DNA from: Sphingobacterium yanglingense
Lineage (GTDB): Bacteria; Bacteroidota; Bacteroidia; Sphingobacteriales; Sphingobacteriaceae
NCBI RefSeq assembly: GCF_004363245.1
Contig: NZ_SNYV01000011.1
Span: 1,116,001 to 1,180,000, forward strand
Reading direction: 5' to 3'
Length of the DNA: 64,000 bases
Position 1 is the stretch's first letter. Each line of letters starts with the position of its first letter. Positions 8,763-17,152 of this stretch are shown here, one piece after another. The notes below the pieces were generated by a model. The model worked only from the letters and a program-made list of their open reading frames with translations, had not been told where the DNA came from and did not search any database. The translations under genes were made by a program, and so were the position numbers.

Positions 8763-9893
8763 ATGCACGAACAAGTTCGCCTTAGGGAAATCGCCCGACT
8801 TTTTCTAAAACTCGGTATCATTGGATTTGGTGGGCCCGCAGCCCATATCGCCATGATGCGGGATGAGGTCGTGCACAAGAGAAAATGGATGGATGACCAA
8901 AAGTTTGTTGACTTACTGGGAGCGACCAACCTTATTCCCGGCCCCAACAGCACCGAGCTTGCTATCCATATCGGCTATGACAAAGGCGGGTGGCGCGGAC
9001 TTATACTGGCCGGCATATGTTTCATCCTACCGGCGGTACTGATCACTGGTGTATTTGCCTGGCTCTATAAAGAATATGGACATCTTCCCCTGGTACACCA
9101 GTTTATCTACGGAATCAAACCTGCGATTATTGCCATAATAATCAATGCCCTGCTGCCCCTCATCAAGACATCTTTCAAGAACACTTTCCTCCTCGTCATA
9201 GGAGTTTTGGTTTTTGTGCTGTCATTTTTAGGCATCTCTGAGCTCTACCTTATGTTCGGAGCTGGCATATCGGCCCTCGCAATCCATTACTACCAGCATC
9301 ATAGCCGAAACCAGCTAAGCAGTATCATCCCCCTATTGTTTGTCAGCAGCTTTCACGAAGGTCTATTCAGCCCTAAAAATATAACCTTGTTTTGGATATT
9401 CCTTAAAATCGGAGCTGTGCTGTATGGCAGTGGGTATGTACTATTTGCTTTTCTGGACACCGAATTGGTTGCTACCGGCATGCTCTCCCGCCAACAACTT
9501 ATAGATGCCATTGCTGTAGGACAATTTAGTCCGGGTCCTGTATTTTCTTCTGTCACCTTTATAGGTTATCAGATCAACGGATGGACCGGGGCCCTCCTAT
9601 CGACCATCGCTATTTTCACTCCTTCTTTTTTATTGGTAGCCCTGCTGGTTCCCTTGCTCAAAAAAATGCGCAATTCAGCCGCCTTCTCTTCCTTTCTAGA
9701 TGCTGTAAATGTAAGCGCTATCGCTATGATAGCCGTTGTATGCTTCGAAATGGGTAAAGAAACCATCAGTAACTGGCAGACCATACTCATTGCGTTGCTC
9801 AGCATGGCTATACTGCTTCGCTTCCCAAAAATGAACAGCGCATTCATCATTATAGGAGGAGCAGTCTTGGGCTATTGCCTAACCCGGCTATAA
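8763..9893 (+). CDS. chrA: ChrA-family chromate efflux transporter
   Basis: A 376-residue membrane protein with the two-domain CHR layout. The first half has LGIIGFGGPAAHIAMMRDE and NLIPGPNSTELAIHIGY; the second has LYGSGYVLFAF and AVGQFSPGPVFSSVTFIGY. These are the hallmarks of long-chain ChrA proteins, which extrude chromate from the cytoplasm. A TTG at 8742 would extend the protein by seven residues but lies within the promoter, so I start at the ATG on 8763. It has no chrB regulator nearby. Related CHR proteins may transport other oxyanions. Confidence 0.88.
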   Translation: MHEQVRLREIARLFLKLGIIGFGGPAAHIAMMRDEVVHKRKWMDDQKFVDLLGATNLIPGPNSTELAIHIGYDKGGWRGLILAGICFILPAVLITGVFAWLYKEYGHLPLVHQFIYGIKPAIIAIIINALLPLIKTSFKNTFLLVIGVLVFVLSFLGISELYLMFGAGISALAIHYYQHHSRNQLSSIIPLLFVSSFHEGLFSPKNITLFWIFLKIGAVLYGSGYVLFAFLDTELVATGMLSRQQLIDAIAVGQFSPGPVFSSVTFIGYQINGWTGALLSTIAIFTPSFLLVALLVPLLKKMRNSAAFSSFLDAVNVSAIAMIAVVCFEMGKETISNWQTILIALLSMAILLRFPKMNSAFIIIGGAVLGYCLTRL

Positions 9894-9922
9894 TCTGCTA
9901 TTATTAGAAGTGCCCCAAAATT

Positions 9923-10600
9923 CTACAAAAACGATTTGATGTGGTCATTGTATCCATAGATTGCCAGTATATCCCCCGGTTCGAGTTTTGTATCCGGTTT
10001 AGGGATTCCGTGCAGGACAGTAGTCACCACACTCCGACCGAATGTAGTTTCTTTTTCTGTACTCTTCAAGATCGTCAAGACCAGCAACTCGTATTTTTCA
10101 CGAAAGCCAATCTCCTGAATAGTCTTACCGATATATTTTTCAGGCACGAGTGCCTCTACAATAGAATAATTACTGTTCAGTTCAAAAGAATCCACCAGCC
10201 CCGACATACATAGCCTTTTAGACCAGCGTTCGGCCGATTCCTCTTCTGGATGGGCTATCTCCGAAACGCCCAATGCCCCCAGCACCTTTTCATGCAGTCT
10301 ATTCACCGCCCTACTGATCAGCCGTTTTACATTTGCTTCTTTACACAATGCCGTGACCATGATATTGGCACCTTCATCCTCTCCGATCGCTACAATAAAT
10401 ACATCCGTATTTTTATGCGGCAAAGAATAGAAGGCCGCCTCATCTGTTGCGTCCAGACATACGGTATGCGTTATCTTCTCCTTGAGGGCCGTCACCTTTT
10501 CCAGACGGCGATCCACTCCTATCACCTCATTGCCTTGCATAGTCAGCTTTTCTGCCAGCGAGGCTCCAAAATTGCCTAAACCTATAATTATAAATTTCAT
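9923..10600 (-). CDS. ktrA: KtrA/TrkA-type potassium uptake regulatory subunit
   Basis: A 225-residue cytoplasmic protein. The N-terminal Rossmann domain begins KFIIIGLGNFGASLAEKL, with the nucleotide-binding GxGxxG at residues 7-12 and an acidic VD at the end of strand 2. The C-terminal RCK_C domain (about 140-225) includes KYIGKTIQEIGFREKY and LEPGDILAIYG. Such subunits form gating rings that open KtrB in response to ATP/ADP or NAD. The gene begins 4 bp after the end of the ktrB-like gene, so the two form one operon. Confidence 0.9.
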   Translation of the reverse strand: MKFIIIGLGNFGASLAEKLTMQGNEVIGVDRRLEKVTALKEKITHTVCLDATDEAAFYSLPHKNTDVFIVAIGEDEGANIMVTALCKEANVKRLISRAVNRLHEKVLGALGVSEIAHPEEESAERWSKRLCMSGLVDSFELNSNYSIVEALVPEKYIGKTIQEIGFREKYELLVLTILKSTEKETTFGRSVVTTVLHGIPKPDTKLEPGDILAIYGYNDHIKSFL

Positions 10601-10604
10601 CTTC

Positions 10605-11996
10605 TTAATATATTGTAAGCTCTTCTGGAGCGTATCTATAGTGTATATAGTTAACCTTTTTTATAAATGCGATCAATACCGACAGCATCGTAACACGACC
10701 TATAAACATCAGCATGATCAAGATAATCTTGCTGCCTGTCATCAGTCCACCAGTTATATTAAGCGATAGACCGACTGTACTATAAGCCGAAAAACATTCA
10801 AAAGCAATATCCAACAAAGGCCTTTCGGGCTCAAAGAATGATATCCCGAAAACAGCCAGACCTATCACCATCAGCGACAAGAACATCGTCGCAAAAGCCC
10901 GCTGTATCGTGATTGAGGCTATCTCTCTACGAAATACATCCGTACGATTCTTACCTCTGGCTATACTCCACACATTCAGTACTGCCACGGCAAATGTACT
11001 CGTCTTGATACCACCCCCTGTCGAGTTGGGCGAAGCCCCTATCCACATCAATAACATAACGAAGAGTATACTCGAAAAATGGAGTTCAGCAAAATCTATG
11101 CTATTAAAACCGGCTGTCCGCGGGGTAGTCGCAGTAGCAAATGCGATAACCAGCTTGCCCAGCCCATCATGTCCGGTCAATACATGACTATATTCATTTA
11201 CATAGAGTACCAAGGTCGCCACCAATGTAATCAATCCTGTCGTAATCAGATTGATCTTACTATTCATGGTCATCACCCAAGGGCGGTAGGAATTGACATT
11301 GAGTGTCCATTTCTTCAACAGCCTATTGACCACATGCTTGAGGTATTTGAGCACATTGATAACGATAGGAAAACCCAATCCCCCAAAAATATAAATACAG
11401 GCAATGATAAACTGAAAACCATAATTATGAATCACTGTACCATCCATCAGCCCCAAGGGCAATGTCGAAAAACCAGCATTACAGAATGAAGAAACCGCAT
11501 GAAATAGAGAGACAAAGACCTTTTCCCCTACCCCCATATACGACAGACTATCCAGACTCCAGTAAATCGCTACTGCACCGACCAGCTCGATACCGAAAGT
11601 AATCAATATCGTCCGCTTCAACAGTACAAATACCTCCCCCAGACGCTCCGTATTCGAAAAATCACGTATGGCCAACTGATTTTCATAGGTGCTCCCTCCT
11701 TTCAAAAAAAAGGTAAACAGCCCTGCAAACGACAGGATACCTATCCCACCAGCCTGGATCAACAACATAATAAAGAGGTGCCCCCAACCCGTAAAATGAG
11801 TAGCCGTATCCACAACCACCAGCCCTGTGACACATACCGCACTTGTGGCCGTAAAAAGTGAATCCACCCAAGAAATCGGTTCATTCAGCGCTATGGGAAG
11901 TTTTAATAAAAAGGTTCCAAAAACAATCAGTCCTAAGAAACTGGAAATGAATAGTTGCGCTGGGTTAAATAGATGTTTTCGAATCACAGTTTTCAA
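10605..11996 (-). CDS. ktrB: KtrB/TrkH-family potassium uptake channel subunit
   Basis: A 463-residue membrane protein of the Trk/Ktr/HKT superfamily. Pore-loop motifs with the expected glycines are visible: TATSAVCVTGL, AVSSFCNAGFS, TTPRTAGFNSID and FSAYSTVGLSLNIT. It imports potassium, gated by the KtrA-like subunit encoded immediately downstream. The start is not ATG: TTG at 11994-11996 is the 5'-most option and GTG three codons later is an alternative. A good promoter lies so close upstream that the mRNA leader would be only a few bases. Confidence 0.9.
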   Translation of the reverse strand: MKTVIRKHLFNPAQLFISSFLGLIVFGTFLLKLPIALNEPISWVDSLFTATSAVCVTGLVVVDTATHFTGWGHLFIMLLIQAGGIGILSFAGLFTFFLKGGSTYENQLAIRDFSNTERLGEVFVLLKRTILITFGIELVGAVAIYWSLDSLSYMGVGEKVFVSLFHAVSSFCNAGFSTLPLGLMDGTVIHNYGFQFIIACIYIFGGLGFPIVINVLKYLKHVVNRLLKKWTLNVNSYRPWVMTMNSKINLITTGLITLVATLVLYVNEYSHVLTGHDGLGKLVIAFATATTPRTAGFNSIDFAELHFSSILFVMLLMWIGASPNSTGGGIKTSTFAVAVLNVWSIARGKNRTDVFRREIASITIQRAFATMFLSLMVIGLAVFGISFFEPERPLLDIAFECFSAYSTVGLSLNITGGLMTGSKIILIMLMFIGRVTMLSVLIAFIKKVNYIHYRYAPEELTIY

Positions 11997-12004
11997 TTAT
12001 ACAA

Positions 12005-12035
12005 CAAATCTAGAAAAATATCCCAACTAACCAAG
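12005..12035 (-). promoter_or_regulatory. Promoter for the ktrB-ktrA operon
   Basis: Read on the minus strand, CTTG (12035-12032) is followed after 19 bases by TAGATTTG (12012-12005), a close match to TTTG-N19..21-TAnnTTTG. The predicted transcription start is about 11998, just ahead of the TTG/GTG start codons of ktrB, implying an almost leaderless mRNA. Confidence 0.55.
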
Positions 12036-12069
12036 TCCTCAACCAGATAGAAATCAAGGTTAGGAAAAT

Positions 12070-12100
12070 TTTGCATTATTAGCGCACTTGTGTATCTTTC
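12070..12100 (+). promoter_or_regulatory. Promoter for the first ECF sigma factor gene
   Basis: TTTG at 12070-12073, then 19 bases, then TATCTTTC at 12093-12100. This is the Bacteroidota consensus with one mismatch in the -7 element. It lies about 37 bases upstream of the sigma factor ATG. Confidence 0.6.
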
Positions 12101-12136
12101 GGAACAAAAACCGAATTAAGATCAACGTTATTAGGG

Positions 12137-12703
12137 ATGGCACTATTCTCACATCACCGTGTTATTGAAGAAGAAAGCAATTCTTCCTTCAAATCCCTTT
12201 TCGAACAATATGCTCCCCGAATTTATAGTTTTGGTTTTTCGTACCTCAAATCGGTTGAAGACACCGAAGAGCTCGTTCAGGATGTATTTTTCAGGCTATG
12301 GCGACAGCAACAGCATCTCGATGAGTCGCAGAACATAAAAGCATACATCTTCAAAATAGCGGTCAACCTCATCTACGATCAATTGCGCAAACGCAAACTC
12401 GACAAACTCGTCAGTGAGCTTAACAGCATGGGCTATTCCGACGAAGACGACACCACCTGGAACACCCTTCGTTGCAACGAGCTTCAAGACCAGATAGACG
12501 CCCTGATAATGCAACTGCCTGAGCAGCGAAGACTGATATTCACCATGAGCAGAATCGAAGGAATGAGCTACGATGAGATTGCAAACAAATTAGGCTTATC
12601 CGTACGCACAGTAGAGAACCAGATATACCGGGCTCTTTCCTTTTTAAAGAAACACATCGACAGCAAATACATGCTCTATCTTATCTTTTATTATTTTTCT
12701 TAA
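12137..12703 (+). CDS. ECF RNA polymerase sigma factor (FecI-like), SusCD locus 1
   Basis: A 188-residue sigma-70 factor of the ECF type found in Bacteroidota. Region 2 covers LFEQYAPRIYSFGFSYL and TEELVQDVFFRLWR (about 22-60). Region 4 has a helix-turn-helix at GMSYDEIANKLGLSVRTVEN (about 141-160). It is followed by FecR, SusC and SusD genes on the same strand. By the established trans-envelope mechanism, the SusC signal is passed through FecR to release this sigma factor, which then transcribes susCD. Confidence 0.92.
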   Translation: MALFSHHRVIEEESNSSFKSLFEQYAPRIYSFGFSYLKSVEDTEELVQDVFFRLWRQQQHLDESQNIKAYIFKIAVNLIYDQLRKRKLDKLVSELNSMGYSDEDDTTWNTLRCNELQDQIDALIMQLPEQRRLIFTMSRIEGMSYDEIANKLGLSVRTVENQIYRALSFLKKHIDSKYMLYLIFYYFS

Positions 12704-12757
12704 AAAAATTGCATACCGCGTGAGTACTTAGGCCGACAAGTACGTATAAGATTATAT

Positions 12758-13720
12758 ATGCAACATCAAGATTTAGAAAATAAGATAGACCGTTCCTTTG
12801 AAGACCCTCGGCTTGAGCACGAGGTCAAGCTGGATTTAATCCGTTCTCTGGACAATCTTACCGCTATAAACACATCAGCAGACGAACTGAGCCATGTCTA
12901 CGACAATCTCATGTACTACATCGATACTGCCCAACGTACAGACAGGCGCCACAGGCGGATCAAGCTTTTTAGTATGATCGCATCCCGAGCAGCCATCTTT
13001 GTGCTAGGTATCATCAGCGCCCTTGTCATTTGGCGTTTATGGGCGTCTCCTGTCGATCAGGAATCGCCACTGACTGTAATAGCTCCCTCCAATGCGGTAT
13101 CCCAAGCCATACTTCCTGACGGCAGCAAGATCTTTTTGAATGCTAACTCAAAACTAACTTACGTAAAGAATTCAGCTAGCCATGAACGCGAGGCTGTACT
13201 CGAAGGAGAAGCCTGGTTTGAGGTAACCAAGAATAGCGAAATGCCCTTTACCGTAAAGACATCCGCCTATAAGATCCGCGTACATGGCACCGCCTTTAAC
13301 GTGCGTTCTTTCGACCCGAAGCATCCTTCGGTCACCACATTACAACACGGTTCTATCGAGATACTGCCACTGGATGATCGCAAGAATAGCGTACGTCCCC
13401 TATTTCTTACTCCTGGTCAAGAGTATATTTTTGATCCGGCGACCGATCAGGTACATATTTCAAAAGTCGACGGAGACCTGGCTTCCCTATGGAAAGAGAA
13501 CGAGATAAAATTCGAGAATAAAAACTTCAGAGATCTACTCAAAATATTAGAAGGCCGATATCAGGTCCAATTTGACGTAAAAGACCCTGAACTATTTGAC
13601 TATCACTACGACGGCACCATAAGAAATGAAACACTGACAGCGGTATTAGACATCCTAAGGCTCACATTACCCTTCCAATATCGTGTCAAAGCCAATGGCA
13701 TTATAGAAATCAAAAAATAA
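12758..13720 (+). CDS. FecR-family anti-sigma factor, SusCD locus 1
   Basis: A 320-residue inner-membrane anti-sigma factor. The cytoplasmic N-terminus (about 1-75) binds the sigma factor; one transmembrane helix lies at about 78-97 (AAIFVLGIISALVIW). The periplasmic FecR domain holds VSQAILPDGSKIFLNANSKL and HGTAFNVRSF. The C-terminal DUF4974 domain (IKFENKNFRDLLKILEGRY) contacts the SusC signalling domain. It starts 54 bp after the sigma factor gene. Order and domains match the standard Bacteroidota module. Confidence 0.92.
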   Translation: MQHQDLENKIDRSFEDPRLEHEVKLDLIRSLDNLTAINTSADELSHVYDNLMYYIDTAQRTDRRHRRIKLFSMIASRAAIFVLGIISALVIWRLWASPVDQESPLTVIAPSNAVSQAILPDGSKIFLNANSKLTYVKNSASHEREAVLEGEAWFEVTKNSEMPFTVKTSAYKIRVHGTAFNVRSFDPKHPSVTTLQHGSIEILPLDDRKNSVRPLFLTPGQEYIFDPATDQVHISKVDGDLASLWKENEIKFENKNFRDLLKILEGRYQVQFDVKDPELFDYHYDGTIRNETLTAVLDILRLTLPFQYRVKANGIIEIKK

Positions 13721-13765
13721 TATAGAGTACGTAACCCTTAATAACCGACTTATGTAAAATAAAAA

Positions 13766-13812
13766 GCATTTTAAAAAAAATGCCGAAAGGCCCTTCAAAA
13801 ACTCTTTCGGCA
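13766..13812 (-). terminator. Antisense-oriented hairpin with U-tract in the susC leader (locus 1)
   Basis: TGCCGAAAG (13781-13789) pairs perfectly with CTTTCGGCA (13804-13812) around a 14-base loop. Read on the minus strand the hairpin is followed at once by eight T residues, the layout of an intrinsic terminator. On the plus strand there is no T-run. It would stop a transcript running antisense to susC. A weaker hairpin, GCATTTT (13766-13772) with AAAATGC (13777-13783), shares bases with it and is mutually exclusive. Confidence 0.55.
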
Positions 13813-13862
13813 CCAAAGACCAATTAATAAAGGATTTATAAAACTAATCTTTACTTAAAACT

Positions 13863-16800
13863 ATGCAAAAAACACAAAAAAAACAACGTTTTTTCTGCAA
13901 AGGCCGTAATGGACTTTACGTCCTATTGACCGTACTCTGTATCAATAACGGTTTTGCCCAGCAAAGAACCTCACTCGATCTTGATTATGACAAAGTCAAC
14001 ATTATCGATGTACTCAAAGCTATCGAGCAAAAGACATCTTATCGTTTCTTCTACCAACGAGAGCAACTCAATACAACCAAAAAGGTAAGCATACACGCAC
14101 GCAATAACTCCATACAGGAAGTTTTATCTATACTGTTTCCGGATGAAACCATACAATATGAAATCAAATCCGATGGCCTGATCGTCCTTACCCCAAAATC
14201 GAAGCTTACCAAAGGCAAAGAAAACAGCCAGCAACGGAAAATAAGCGGTATAGTTAGTGACGAATCTGGCTCACCATTAGTCGGTGTCTCTGTCAAGAAT
14301 ACGTCCAACAACTCGCATGCCAGCACCAACAAGGCCGGATACTATGAGATCAACGTATCCGACAACAGTACATCCCTTCTTTTTTCCTATGTCGGTATGT
14401 CCAGCCAGACAGTGGCTACCACAGGCAAGACTAGCCTTAATATCACCTTAGACAAATCGGCCGTAGGCTTGAGCGAAGTTGTCGTTTCTGTCGGATATGG
14501 TTCGGTCAATAAGAAAGACCTTACCGGGTCGATCAGCTCGCTCAAAGACAAAGATTTCAACAAAGGCCTCGTCACCAACCCCGTAGAACTCATGCAAGGT
14601 CGTGCCCCAGGTATCAATATCATTACCAACGGCGGTGAGCCGGGTGCAGGCGCGATGGTCCGTGTACGCGGTTCCAATTCCGTAAGATCCGGACAGGACC
14701 CTTTATATGTTGTGGATGGTGTACCTTTAGACATCACGGATGTACAACCTTCAGGGCCTACTATCTCCGGTGCAGGCAGTAATGCTGCAAAGAACCCTTT
14801 AAACTTTCTCAATCCCGATGACATCGCCTCTATGGACATCCTTAAAGACGCTTCGGCTACAGCCATTTATGGATCCCGAGGAGCTAACGGTGTAATCATT
14901 ATCACGACCAAAAAAGGGAAAAGTGGCAAGGGTGTGCTCAATATTTCTTCCAATACCTCTATCTCTACTCTTCCCAAGCAATTGGATGTCATGAATGCAG
15001 AAACATTCAAATCGTACCGCACCTCCAAAGGTATATCAGGAGGGGATTATGGTGCGAATACCAATTGGCAGGATCAGATTTATAGAACAGCTCTTTCCCA
15101 AAATCACACCCTCTCTTACGGAGGTGGGAATGATAACGGTACGTACAGAGGATCGCTCAGTTTTATGGACCAGGAAGGAATCATCAAAAGAACGGGGTTA
15201 GAAAAGCTTACTGCCAGGTTCAATATCAGCCAGAATCTAATCCATAATCGACTCAAGATCGAAGCAAATATTACCGCAGCACGCACTAAAGACCAGCGTG
15301 TACCTATCGGAGAAACTGGTGGGTTCGAAGGCGATGTCATTCTATCCGCATTAAAAAACAACCCTACACTACCTATTTACAATCCAGAGGGAGGTTACTA
15401 TCAGCACAGTAAGGATGTACGCAATCCGCTGGCGATGATCAACCTCACCAACGACAACAATCAGAACGACAGGATTCTGGGCAACATCAGTGCATCCCTG
15501 GACATCATCCAAGGATTAAAATACAAAATCAACCTGGCCTCCGATCACTCGACCGCTTCGCGCAAAGTGATGCAGCACCACAGCCTTATCTACCTTACCA
15601 ATAAAGGGACTGTAGATATCAGCAACGTAGAGCAAAACAGCAGCTTAATAGAGAATTTCCTGACCTATGATTTTAACCTCAAAAACAGGCACCGATTCAA
15701 TCTCCTTGCAGGGCACTCCTACCAACAGTTCAAAGCACAATCGCATAAGCTGTCCGAAGAAGGATTTACGATTGATGACTTTGATTATGTCAATGATCTG
15801 AGTCTGGGCAATTCTAAACAAGCTACCGTCAGTTCAAGCATTCTAAAAAATGCTCTCCAATCTTTTTTTGGACGTGTCAACTACAACCTTTCCGACAAGT
15901 ATCTCCTCACCGCTACGATGCGTGCAGACGGTTCGACCAAATTTGGCAGCAACAATAAATACGGATACTTTCCTTCTGCCTCGGCAGCATGGCGCATGCA
16001 GGACGAACAGTTTATCCAAGATCTGAATCTATTCAGTAACCTGAAACTGCGTGCCGGGTGGGGAATTACCGGTAACCAAGAGATCCCCAATAAAATATCA
16101 CAGCTACTATTAGGTTCATCTGGTGGAGCCATCCTTGATGGTTCGAGCAAGAATGTCATTCAAGGGGTGACCTTGACCCGTACTCCAAATCCGGACATCA
16201 AATGGGAAAAAACCAATCAGGTCAATATCGGTGTAGATTTTGGTTTCCTAGGAGGCCGATTGAATGGTACAGTAGATCTATTTGATAAAACAACAAAAGA
16301 TGTGCTCTTGGAGGTCTTCTCCATTTCTCCAGCTCCCACCACCCGTGTGTGGACCAATGTAGAAGATATGCGGATCAAAAACAAGGGGGTGGAAGTCTCC
16401 CTCAATGGTGTACTTGTAGAGAAGAAAGATTTCAGTTGGGATCTTGGTTTCAACTTCACCACGATCAAAAACCGTGTATCCGGTCTACCCATGAGTCAGA
16501 TCACGACAGGCTCCCCTAGCGGTCCAGGTATCACCGGCTATTCTTCGCAAATAATAACAAATGGACACGCTATCGGCACATTCTGGGGACGGAAATTTTT
16601 AGGTTTTGACGAGCATGGCGACAGCATGTTCGAAAAAGATGAAAATGGTATCGAACGCCAACAGGCACTAGGTTCGGCACTACCACGTTATTCCTATGGT
16701 ATCAACACCTCATTAGTGTATCGCAGTTTCGATCTTAACATAGCCTTTAATGGTGTGCATGGCAATAAGGTTTATAACAATGTAGCCAATATCATCAATC

Positions 16801-17150
16801 AAAACACACTCATCGCCAAAGAGTGGAATGCCAGTAATGCGGCCATCGCCACCGATGAGAATCCCAATGGCACATTGACCTATAGCAGTCGATTTATCGA
16901 AGACGGTTCCTACCTGCGATTATCCAATGCGACCTTAGGCTACAACCTCAAATTAAGAAACGTGGATTGGATCAATTCCATACGTTTTAACGTATCGGCC
17001 AACAATTTATTTACGATTACCAAATACACTGGTTATGACCCTGAGGTCAACGCCGATCACTCCTCTGCCGGTGTACCTTCTATCGGGATAGACTGGACGA
17101 CGTACCCCAAGGCTCGAACATTGCTATTCGGTGTTAACGTAGAATTTTAA
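13863..17150 (+). CDS. SusC/RagA-type TonB-dependent outer-membrane transporter with STN domain, locus 1
   Basis: A 1095-residue protein. The signal peptide ends near FAQ (residue 33). The STN signalling domain spans about 40-92 (INIDVL-type helix, then IQEVLSILFPDE). A carboxypeptidase-regulatory-like domain follows at about 125-200. The TonB-box region is around SEVVVSVGYG (204-213). The plug holds ASATAIYGSRGANGVIIIT, and a 22-strand barrel ends in LLFGVNVEF. The STN domain links it to the FecR/sigma pair upstream. Substrate is unknown, because no degradative enzyme is encoded in the locus. The SusD partner starts 2 bp downstream. Confidence 0.95.
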   Translation: MQKTQKKQRFFCKGRNGLYVLLTVLCINNGFAQQRTSLDLDYDKVNIIDVLKAIEQKTSYRFFYQREQLNTTKKVSIHARNNSIQEVLSILFPDETIQYEIKSDGLIVLTPKSKLTKGKENSQQRKISGIVSDESGSPLVGVSVKNTSNNSHASTNKAGYYEINVSDNSTSLLFSYVGMSSQTVATTGKTSLNITLDKSAVGLSEVVVSVGYGSVNKKDLTGSISSLKDKDFNKGLVTNPVELMQGRAPGINIITNGGEPGAGAMVRVRGSNSVRSGQDPLYVVDGVPLDITDVQPSGPTISGAGSNAAKNPLNFLNPDDIASMDILKDASATAIYGSRGANGVIIITTKKGKSGKGVLNISSNTSISTLPKQLDVMNAETFKSYRTSKGISGGDYGANTNWQDQIYRTALSQNHTLSYGGGNDNGTYRGSLSFMDQEGIIKRTGLEKLTARFNISQNLIHNRLKIEANITAARTKDQRVPIGETGGFEGDVILSALKNNPTLPIYNPEGGYYQHSKDVRNPLAMINLTNDNNQNDRILGNISASLDIIQGLKYKINLASDHSTASRKVMQHHSLIYLTNKGTVDISNVEQNSSLIENFLTYDFNLKNRHRFNLLAGHSYQQFKAQSHKLSEEGFTIDDFDYVNDLSLGNSKQATVSSSILKNALQSFFGRVNYNLSDKYLLTATMRADGSTKFGSNNKYGYFPSASAAWRMQDEQFIQDLNLFSNLKLRAGWGITGNQEIPNKISQLLLGSSGGAILDGSSKNVIQGVTLTRTPNPDIKWEKTNQVNIGVDFGFLGGRLNGTVDLFDKTTKDVLLEVFSISPAPTTRVWTNVEDMRIKNKGVEVSLNGVLVEKKDFSWDLGFNFTTIKNRVSGLPMSQITTGSPSGPGITGYSSQIITNGHAIGTFWGRKFLGFDEHGDSMFEKDENGIERQQALGSALPRYSYGINTSLVYRSFDLNIAFNGVHGNKVYNNVANIINQNTLIAKEWNASNAAIATDENPNGTLTYSSRFIEDGSYLRLSNATLGYNLKLRNVDWINSIRFNVSANNLFTITKYTGYDPEVNADHSSAGVPSIGIDWTTYPKARTLLFGVNVEF

Positions 17151-17152
17151 TA

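Noticed and set aside
10250..10579. Plus-strand frame of 109 codons
   Set aside because: Antisense shadow of ktrA, whose Rossmann fold and coupling to ktrB are clear.
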